DNA from: Ogataea parapolymorpha DL-1
Taxonomy: Eukaryota; Ascomycota; Pichiomycetes; Pichiales; Pichiaceae
Assembly: GCF_000187245.1 (NCBI RefSeq)
Contig: NC_027864.1
Location: 124,001-188,000, forward strand
Direction of reading: 5' to 3'
Length of the DNA: 64,000 bases
This document shows positions 56,301 to 64,000 of this stretch, piece by piece (the first letter of the stretch is position 1; every line of letters starts with the position of its first letter). The translations under genes and the position numbers were made by a program. The notes beneath the pieces are model-generated. The model was not told the origin of the DNA, did no database searches, and was given only the letters and a program-made list of their open reading frames with translations.

Positions 56301-59300
56301 TCACCACCACAGATCCAGTCTTGAGCGAAACCTTGGAGTTGTACGGTTGCGTGTTGGTGGCCGCATCAAACGTCTCGTAATACAACTCAGCAAGCTCGTC
56401 GCCACGGATCGTGATCAGCTGCCGCAGTGGCGACTCGGCAGCGGCACCCTCGTTGACCTCGTCAAACAGCGACACACCACCAAGCTTGGCGCTGATCTTC
56501 ATCTTCTCCGGCAACAAGAAACACCCGATGTCAGCGTGCTGCAGCGTCATCGTGGCCAATTTGATGCCGTCGTCGTTGAGCACCAGAATGATGCTCTGCA
56601 GTGCGATCTGGACGTCGATGTGCTGCGGTGCTGTTGCCACCTCGTTCTCGTTGTTATGCCGCAATTTGTCGGCCGGCAGCTCGGGCGCGTCTGGATTCGT
56701 GAATGTGTTGAGCGCAAAATTCAATAAAGTCAAGATTGACTTCCGCGTCACCACCACCTTGAAATCGGCAATGTTCAGATCAACTTTCTGGTCGAACACC
56801 TCGATCATCTCGCCTTTGAACGCGACCAGACGCTGTGTGCGTGAGTAATGTACCTCAAACAGGTTGTCCTTGTTCTGCGCGTCCTTGCTCAGCTTTGACG
56901 ACACCAACGCCTTGAACTCGTCCGACTCAGAGTGCTCGATGTGGTCCTCGACCGTCATGTCCTCTAGCCACACGTGCACGTGCATATCCTGGACCGTCTT
57001 GAAGAACTGCAGCCGCAGCTTCTCGCCCACGAGATCCACCAGCCGCTCGGACTCCAGCGTCTCGCTGTTCGAGCACCGATTCAGCGACAAGTAGATCAGG
57101 TCCATGTTGAAATTGAACTCGATCTGGTGCTGGCGACTGGCCAGCTCGTTGGCTGACTGCACATTGGACACAGACTCGGCAGAACTGGAATCGCGGTCGA
57201 GCTCCTCCAACGGACTGCCTGCGGTAGGCTCTGCCAGTAGCGACTTGAACCTGTCGGCGGGCTCGTCGTCGCCAGATTGGGGCTCTAGACCGCAATTTGG
57301 GATCGCCGTGTCAATCAGCTCCATAAACACCTTGTACTGGAAATCACTAAGCAGAGCACGGAACTGCGGCACGTCACCCCCAACACGGATGCGCGGCAGG
57401 TTGTAGTAGCTTGGAATAATCGACAGCTCCACCAGGAACTTCATGCTGAATTCCTCCAAAATCAAGGCCGGCTTGTTGCCATTCTGGTGCAGCTGCTCAA
57501 TCGTGGACTTGATGTTCGAGCCAATAAGAATCTGCGCATCCTGCAGCATCAGATTGAACTTGTCGTACAGAAACGAGTTCATCTTCTCCCAGTCAGCCTC
57601 CGTGTAGTTGTCTTTGTTCTCTGCCTTGATTTGGTTGATCTGATCCTTGCTCACGAGATCGCTAACGATGCTGATGTGTCCCGCGTCCAAAACAGCCACG
57701 GGCGACGACCAGCTGCCTGGGTTCACAGGTACAATGATCAACGGAGCCTGGAGGTCCATCTTGCAGTTCATGGTCTTGTGCTCTTCGAATGCGTACTGCA
57801 GCCCGATCCGCGTCTGTTTCGTAAAATCCTGGATCGTCGATTCGGCCGCGTTCATCAGCAGTCCGATCGTGTCGAGATGCACTTTTGGCGGCGTGAAGAA
57901 ACGCACGATCGACTCGATGAACTTCGGGTTGTGGAAAATCGTCATGCTGTTCATCTTTGCCAACAGAGCAGAGTCGGCAGACTCGTCCAGCGGGTTGTTC
58001 TCGAACGAGACCTGGAAAAAGGGTTCCTTCATGTCGTCCTGTGACAGCAGCCCAGAATCCTCCACGGCAGACTTCAGCGGCTTCACGCTCACAATGTGCT
58101 TATATAGAGTGTTGTCCGAGCCGTCCTCAACGCGGAACTCGTTCAGTTTGAAGCCAGCGTAGAACGAGTCCTTGCGCTGGAAGAAATCTGCGTCGCAGCC
58201 TTCAAACACGATCTCCGCCAGGTTCGTCTCGCCCTTGGCGTTGCGGATAGCAAAGGAGCCTTTTTGAAGATTGCAGCTGACAGCCGCCAGCACACGGTCG
58301 CGAGGCATGTCGATCAAATCTGCGGCCTTCTTTTTCTCGTCAAACTCAATGGCCTCATAAAGTTCTTTTCGCTGTTCGTCCGACATCGTCAGGTCAGAGT
58401 CTTGCTTGTCATGCTCGGCAGTCGCACCGCCGCCCCACCACGAAAACCAGCCCTGCTGAGCTTTTTGGGCAACTGGCTGGATCACCGACATGGTCTCGTT
58501 TTCCTTGCGGAACTCCATTCTGGCCAATGACCTGTAGAACTTGATGTCTTCGTACTGAAGCGCTTTTTCAAGCTCATCCAGCTCATGTTGCTGCGCAGGC
58601 GTCATTCTATTTCCCAGATGCGCCTTCCACAGCTTGATGTACGCCTTTCTCTGATCGCGTCTCGTTTTAAAATACTCCCAGGTCCACTTATAGTTTCTTT
58701 CGTGGATCTCGCTGTAAACGCAGTTGAAAGCGTACCGCAACCACTCCTTAGGGTCTTCCTCCACAGACAATTGCGGCCGAAATTTGCGGAATTTTTGTGT
58801 TTTCATGTACCAATTAAGATGCGACGTGGTCCACAATATATCTCTGTACTGGTGGCTATCCAGATCGAGGCCAAACTCCTCAAAGAAGAACTTGCCCGTG
58901 TAATGTGGCGACGATTCCGTGGCGCCCTGCTTGTTGACAGTCAAATGGCCGTATCCGGAGACAGGCTTCAAAATATACTGTGTATCCTTGTTGACCTGCG
59001 AGTTACGCTCAATCACGTCTCTGAAGAATTGTATCAGTTCATCGTGGTCAGTTAGCTGCGTGGTCTCGTTTTCGGTGTCCCAATAGACACTTAAGCTGCC
59101 AAGAGTAAGCAGCTTGCGCGCCAGCTTGGTGATCCCGGCATTAAACCCAGGAACCCAATTTTCGTCTGCAGAAACAGCAGACAGTTCTTCCAGAGTGAAG
59201 CCAAGAGTATACGGGTTTTCCGTAAACGTGTGGTCGTCTTCGTACCGAAAGTGGATATTCTTGATCGTCACCTGCAAGTTGTCCACGATCTTCGTCACCA

Positions 59301-59733
59301 GACTCTCCGTAAAGCTCTCATTTTTCGCCTGCTCGTCTTCCGACAAATTGGCAGAATAAGGCGTGCTTTTGTTCACCACCTCTAGAGCTTCGAGTTTTTG
59401 CTTTTTAATTCGCAATTCACGCGCGGCCTCCTCCTCCGGGTCGAACTCGGTCAGGATCCGCGGCGATGACAGCAAAAAGACGTCTTCTATCAGCACCTTG
59501 ACAGGCTTGCTTTTGAGATTCGACCACGGAATCTGCAGCGTCAGCTCGCCAATATGGCCAAACCGCACGTCCACAGGCAATTGGAATTTTTCCAACGACT
59601 CCTGCTTCAACTTCAGGTTCTTGAGCTTCACGTCTCCGCTCCAAATGCCTATGTTTAATTGCTTGGGGTCAAAGTTCTCAACGTAGGCCCCAAGGGCTTT
59701 GTTGAGAATATTGGCAACAAGCGACTCTAACAT
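50326..59733 (-). CDS. VPS13: Vps13 lipid-transfer protein
   Basis: A 3135-residue protein, full length for Vps13 (3144 in S. cerevisiae). It forms a hydrophobic groove that bridges organelles and moves phospholipids between endosome, vacuole, mitochondria and prospore membrane. The N-terminal chorein domain ([39 protein letters not shown]) is intact, then repeating beta groove segments, the VAB adaptor-binding repeats (approximately residues 1850-2550), the ATG2-C-like segment ([42 protein letters not shown]) and a C-terminal PH-like domain. Sequence is GC-rich, falling near the N-terminal coding end. Confidence 0.97.
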   Translation of the reverse strand: [3135 protein letters not shown]

Positions 59734-60161
59734 GTGTAAAGCTGGGAGTTTCTGTGGCTGTTATGAATTGCAATGCTGTTCACTCAGTTGCCAAAGACCT
59801 TCTGTTGTGAACTTTGCTATGTGGCGTAAGATTAAATACTAGATCTGCGGCTGTGCAAAACTTAGCTAATCAAAAGACCCCGTGTATCACGTGACTGAGA
59901 TCATGAGATCTGCAATTGCAGTACAGGGACTAAGGGTGCACGGTTTCCGATGAGCTGAATTAAGGGACACTGTCAAAAGAAAAATTAGCCATACGACATA
60001 GCTCTCTACCCACTGATCTTCGTTTGAGGTGAAAAACATTCAAATTTTTAATCGGTTTTCGATCTACTTTGTCAACTTGCTGCAATCCCTAATGGAGAAT
60101 ATTGAATCATTGTTACTACTCTAGCTAACAGAATATATCTTCCACAACAGCTGCTTCCAGA
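59734..60161. promoter_or_regulatory. VPS13 upstream region with Cbf1-type E-box
   Basis: A 428-bp spacer upstream of VPS13 and after KOG1, both minus strand. TCACGTGA (59887-59894), a palindromic Cbf1/CDEI-type octamer, is 154 bp or more upstream of the VPS13 ATG; CTGCAATTGCAG (59910-59921) is a nearby 12-bp palindrome. No gene is visible. Confidence 0.45.
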
Positions 60162-63100
60162 TTAGTGATGCTCAGCATGCTCGGTGCACTGATAAATGCT
60201 CACGGCAGAGCTCTGGTTGTAATTAGTAGCCACCATCATTCGATGCGGATGCAACGACAGAGCGTTGACGTATGAATTTGTTCTGCCTGAGCCATTGAGC
60301 GTGTTGATAAACCCGCTATTGGCAATGCTTGCCACCATTTCGCCAGCAGTCGAGTAAATGTCAACCTCCTTGGAAGCACATGCCACAAATGGAGCATGCT
60401 CGTGGATCATCGCAGTGGTCATGGTTTTGTCGAATGCACGGAAACGCACAATTGGGTCGTCTTTACGAATATCCCAAAGCTGAACCATTCCGTTGGAGCA
60501 GCCCGACACTAGCTCGCGAAGGCCACCTCGCTGCATGTGCACGTTTTTAATCATGCTCCGGCTCTGTATGTCCTTCGGTTTCCATAGTCGAACCATAGAG
60601 TCACGTGCATCCAGCCGCCGATCGTAGACTCTCATGCTTCCATCCTGGAACCCGCCCACGAAGATATCTCCTGCAACTTGGTCGGAGGTGAGCGAGGTGA
60701 TCAATGACGTCGATCTTAGCGGGACATCGCTCACGCACTTTTCTCGTGGCGCGTCCCAAATCTTGATAATTTTCACATCACCGGTGACCAGCAAAGACCC
60801 GCGGCTCTGCTGCCACTCAGAAATTAGACCGATGGACCGTGGGGTCAGCAAAATGTCCGTGAGTGCTCGCCAGGCAGTGATCATGTGGAAAGAGCTGGGA
60901 TCGTTGAATGATTTATAGATCTTCACCACACCGTCGCTAGAGCCTGTCAAAAGCAGCGGTATATCATCTTCGTTAAGCAACTTCAAGTCTGTGATCTTGG
61001 TGCCAAAAGGATTCCCATTTGAAAACCGCGAGAGCTGTTTTTCACTCCTCCAATCGAAAACTGTAATATTGTCCTTTTCGTCACTGGTTACCATCCAGTC
61101 CTCAAATTGAGTGAACTTGAGCAATTTAGGCTGTGTACGGTTGTCCAAGGAACTGATTTGGTTTCTCCAGTCGCCAGTGAGCGAGAGCTCCTTCTGTGGT
61201 TGTGTCTCGGCAATGATGGTCTCATTTCTGTTTCGTCTCCACAATCCTTTTATGTATTCCTCGCTTCCTGGCTCGTCAGGCTCGCTGCTTCCAATCTGCG
61301 GTTCCTGGAAATACTCACAACTGTATTGGAAGAATCCACTGACTAACGGCAAAATAGGTCTGCCATGGTCTCTAGGACGGGGCGTAAACCTTGGAGACGT
61401 CGGTCTGGGCTCAACTCCGTAGGCAAGGGAGGCAGGCTGTTGAATCAATAAATTGAATTTGTGCAGACTTGAGGCCTCGGACTCATCAGACTCTGGAATT
61501 CCCAGGTTTTTCATCAGGTTGTTGATTGTGAGCTTGGAAAAGAGCTTCTCGGTTAGTGACTGTGCAGAAGATGACGATGTTTGGCGGGGATTGGACCTTG
61601 ACGGTGGTTTGTGGGGATCAAAATCCGATTGCACTCTTCTTCCAGAGTCATGGCCGTTCCACAGCTTTGGAGCAGATCCATTGGTCGAGAGCGGACGGAG
61701 TGGTGAGTCTTCCTTGCCAACACTACTGCTCGTTGTGCGTTTTTGAAGCAAGTAGTCCTCCATAGCCCCAACAACATCGCCCAGCTCGCTCTCGTTAAGC
61801 TTCCACAGAATATAGTCAACCACTTGCTCGGCATAGTCCTTGACCTCGTCCTGGGGGTCTTCGCTCAGTATCAGCAGGGCCTTCCAAACGGAGGAAAACA
61901 CTGACCCATAGGCAGGCGATTTGCGTCGCACCTCGTCGATCATGCTTGGGTTGTCCACCAAAGTGATTTCCTCCTCCAGCTGTCCAAAGGCGCTGACAAG
62001 GAAAAATTGGAGATATTTCATCACAAACCTGCTGTAGAAGCATGTCACTTCTCTGCGAATTAACGGCGACCCGTCGTTGATCATGTCCAGAATCTCAATG
62101 GCAATTTTGATCTCTTGTCGATTAAGTTCATCGCGGACGGCGTGGTCATCAGAGTCTTCAGTGTCCAGATAAATAAAGTTGTAGAAACAATTGATAATAG
62201 ATGCCCTGATCTCCGGGATCGGGTCGTTCATGATCTGCAGCAGCTTCTCAACAAAGCTTCCACGATAAAATACCACAATAACCTCAAGATTATTCTTCAG
62301 CAACTGGCTCATCAGAAGAGCGCTCCACTGCCTCAGAAGCGGGCTTTCGGACGTTTCAACGTAGAAAATACACGTCTTAATCAGATCGATCGAGAAACAA
62401 AGCTTCTGTCCGGCCTCGTGGTCGCGAACAAACATCGACAGAATAAACCCGCTCATGGCCTTTTGTTCGTCGTAGTTCGCATCGTTTATCTCCAATTGAA
62501 CACCACCGTTTGGTGCTCCGTTGAGGTGCGGTCTCGTTTGCATCGTGAAGATGGACACAAAGTAATTATACCCGCGGTCCTTGCACAGCTCTTGCTGTGT
62601 GTTCTTGTAGTCCACAGACATGATACGAGCCCAGATAAATGTCAGCACTGGTTTTAGCTCTGGCGCAGGACTCTGTAAAAGCCTCACAATGTATGGGAAA
62701 ATACCGATGCTCAGAGCAAGATACACGGCCCAAGGTCCTAGATCGAGGAATTTGGAGAGCAGAATTAAGGCTCGGAGTCTGTGTGCCTGTGAGAGCAAAA
62801 CCTGCAACACAACAGGCAGCTGTTGGGGAGGTTTCTTAGCAGAAGAACCGTATTGAAGCCAGATCTCAAAAGCCGTGAGATGCTGCTCAAAAAACGAGGA
62901 ATGCTGGTAGTTCATCACGGATGGATGTGGAGGTGCTGTATTTTGCGCCGGTTGGTGTTCTGGAACCTGCAATTGCGGGATATCCAGCTGCTCCTGTTGT
63001 GCATTGTCGTCGTTACATTTATTTTTCACCAGCTGTGACAAAACCTCGTCTATGGCAAGCTCCCAGGACTCCCACATTGGATGGTGGTTGATGTCAGGCA

Positions 63101-64000
63101 GTGGAGGGTCAGAAATCGGATGGCATCCCACCAACGGCATGATTTTCTTTGCGAGGAGGAAGTTTCTAAAGAGCACTGCCACCATCAGATCTTGACGAAA
63201 TAATCTTTTAAATAAGGGCCTTGATAGAGAAGTCCATGCAATTGTGTCCGTGATGGCGGTGAATATCCAGTTCAGCTCGCCCAATGGAGTTCGTCTGTCC
63301 GTCAGCTTTCCCGGAATGATAATTTCGCCCTCTTTGTTTTTCAAAACCTCGTAGTAGCCATGACGACTCAACGGAGAATACAGCACAAACCATTTCACAC
63401 TCATCTCTATAGGACTTGTCAAGCAGCAAGTAAACAGATCTGCCGGCAGATCTGGGTTGAGGGGAAGAATCTCGTCAGATCGACATGCGCCAAGCTGGAT
63501 GGACTCGATATACGCACTCACTGGGGACGGTGAATTATTTTCTGCTCTTTCGTTCGCTTCGTCCTCTATTCTTTTTTGTATGAATTTCTTGTTATTCTCA
63601 ATAACGTTTCCAGCTGCGCACGTATCTATCACAAAAATGCACGGAGCACCCAGCCAGCTTTGAAGATCGTACAAGCTCACAGGAATGTACTGCGTGTAGC
63701 CTCTGTTGAACACCCAAATCTCTCCGCTCTGTGTGGGCTGTGGAACACCATGACCGTTGTAATGAAACAAAATCCTCTCGTCCTTTGAACTTCTGCGTAG
63801 AGTTGTGCATAGCCGTTTAAGATCCTCAACAGACGGGTCTAGCGACTGCTTGTACTTGATTCTCGAGCTCACCCCTTCGCAGGACTCGTAGTTCGACTGT
63901 AAATTCTTACCTATTGCCTGAAGGGCCTTTTTCGGGTCCGAATATGTTGTTGGGTCGACAAATGCCTCCAAGACGGGATAATCAGCAGGCTTTTGAATAT
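60162..64000 (-). CDS. KOG1: Kog1/Raptor TORC1 subunit, 5' end beyond window
   Basis: A partial CDS, open to the right edge; about 1279 codons are visible and the true start lies beyond 64000 (S. cerevisiae Kog1 is 1557). Kog1 is the substrate-recruiting subunit of TORC1. In reading order: the raptor caspase-like region, with FHYNGHGVPQPTQSGEIWVFNR and DTCAAGNVIE (pseudo-catalytic His and Cys pair), then HEAT-like repeats, a serine-rich linker and seven C-terminal WD40 repeats ending near 60170. The sequence upstream of 63971 continues in frame (Ile-Gln-Lys-Pro-Ala-Asp...), so the apparent start there is only a TTG. Confidence 0.95.
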   Translation of the reverse strand, partial: IQKPADYPVLEAFVDPTTYSDPKKALQAIGKNLQSNYESCEGVSSRIKYKQSLDPSVEDLKRLCTTLRRSSKDERILFHYNGHGVPQPTQSGEIWVFNRGYTQYIPVSLYDLQSWLGAPCIFVIDTCAAGNVIENNKKFIQKRIEDEANERAENNSPSPVSAYIESIQLGACRSDEILPLNPDLPADLFTCCLTSPIEMSVKWFVLYSPLSRHGYYEVLKNKEGEIIIPGKLTDRRTPLGELNWIFTAITDTIAWTSLSRPLFKRLFRQDLMVAVLFRNFLLAKKIMPLVGCHPISDPPLPDINHHPMWESWELAIDEVLSQLVKNKCNDDNAQQEQLDIPQLQVPEHQPAQNTAPPHPSVMNYQHSSFFEQHLTAFEIWLQYGSSAKKPPQQLPVVLQVLLSQAHRLRALILLSKFLDLGPWAVYLALSIGIFPYIVRLLQSPAPELKPVLTFIWARIMSVDYKNTQQELCKDRGYNYFVSIFTMQTRPHLNGAPNGGVQLEINDANYDEQKAMSGFILSMFVRDHEAGQKLCFSIDLIKTCIFYVETSESPLLRQWSALLMSQLLKNNLEVIVVFYRGSFVEKLLQIMNDPIPEIRASIINCFYNFIYLDTEDSDDHAVRDELNRQEIKIAIEILDMINDGSPLIRREVTCFYSRFVMKYLQFFLVSAFGQLEEEITLVDNPSMIDEVRRKSPAYGSVFSSVWKALLILSEDPQDEVKDYAEQVVDYILWKLNESELGDVVGAMEDYLLQKRTTSSSVGKEDSPLRPLSTNGSAPKLWNGHDSGRRVQSDFDPHKPPSRSNPRQTSSSSAQSLTEKLFSKLTINNLMKNLGIPESDESEASSLHKFNLLIQQPASLAYGVEPRPTSPRFTPRPRDHGRPILPLVSGFFQYSCEYFQEPQIGSSEPDEPGSEEYIKGLWRRNRNETIIAETQPQKELSLTGDWRNQISSLDNRTQPKLLKFTQFEDWMVTSDEKDNITVFDWRSEKQLSRFSNGNPFGTKITDLKLLNEDDIPLLLTGSSDGVVKIYKSFNDPSSFHMITAWRALTDILLTPRSIGLISEWQQSRGSLLVTGDVKIIKIWDAPREKCVSDVPLRSTSLITSLTSDQVAGDIFVGGFQDGSMRVYDRRLDARDSMVRLWKPKDIQSRSMIKNVHMQRGGLRELVSGCSNGMVQLWDIRKDDPIVRFRAFDKTMTTAMIHEHAPFVACASKEVDIYSTAGEMVASIANSGFINTLNGSGRTNSYVNALSLHPHRMMVATNYNQSSAVSIYQCTEHAEHH

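Noticed and set aside
1..64000. tRNA, rRNA, CRISPR, phage or insertion sequences
   Set aside because: I scanned gaps by eye for tRNA T-loop (GTTCGAATC-type) and repeats and saw none; a tRNAscan run would settle it.

Overview
This 64-kb window is yeast nuclear chromosome: 39 protein-coding genes, almost all without introns, packed with very short spacers. Gene content (Mgr2, Mpc1, Vma4, Mrs2, fungal aquaporin, alternative NADH dehydrogenase, Mch1, Sst2, Leu3) places it in Saccharomycotina. CTG codons fall on conserved leucines (for example in RPS5), so CTG is read as Leu and the CTG-Ser and CTG-Ala clades are excluded. Overall look, composition and gene set suggest a methylotrophic Pichiaceae yeast such as Ogataea (Hansenula) polymorpha/parapolymorpha; this genus call is inference. 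No tRNA, rRNA, CRISPR array, transposon or virus-like element was recognised.

Layout. 0-10 kb: CTF4, FAF1, HIS6, a small membrane protein, RPB3, SCD6, NAT3, a Rua1-type regulator with a possible frame break, and a LisH-WD40 protein. 10-19.6 kb: RPS23, IWS1, TOM5, MTW1, RPA43, a Gip3/Her1-like PP1 docking protein, MRS2 and intron-bearing VMA4. 19.8-30.5 kb: MIP1, an NSRP1-like splicing factor, SCD5, intron-bearing MGR2, SST2 and GCD11. 30.5-44 kb: LEU3, an MFS carrier, a carnitine acetyltransferase-like protein, RPS5, a DOT6/TOD6-like Myb factor, DOT5, an aquaporin, a 1.5-kb gene-free stretch and NDE1. 44-64 kb: CSL4, NSR1, DDC1, MPC1, MCH1, FMT1, VPS13 and the 3' part of KOG1, which runs off the right edge.

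Themes. Genes do unrelated housekeeping jobs and form no operon or cluster; recurring themes are ribosome and rRNA synthesis (FAF1, RPS23, RPA43, RPS5, NSR1, CSL4, DOT6-like), mitochondrial function (TOM5, MRS2, MIP1, MGR2, NDE1, MPC1, FMT1), and signalling or genome maintenance (SST2, KOG1, CTF4, MTW1, DDC1). Architecture is the striking part: divergent start codons as little as 42 bp apart, and two convergent pairs whose coding ends overlap by 4 and 6 bp.

Best leads for a second look: a carnitine acetyltransferase-like protein lacking the catalytic histidine; a DOT5-type peroxiredoxin with a single cysteine; a 34-nt and a 45-nt intron; a perfect palindrome of two pheromone-response elements upstream of SST2; overlapping stop codons at convergent genes; and a probable frame break at a T8 run in the Rua1-type gene. 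I found no clear new multi-gene system.
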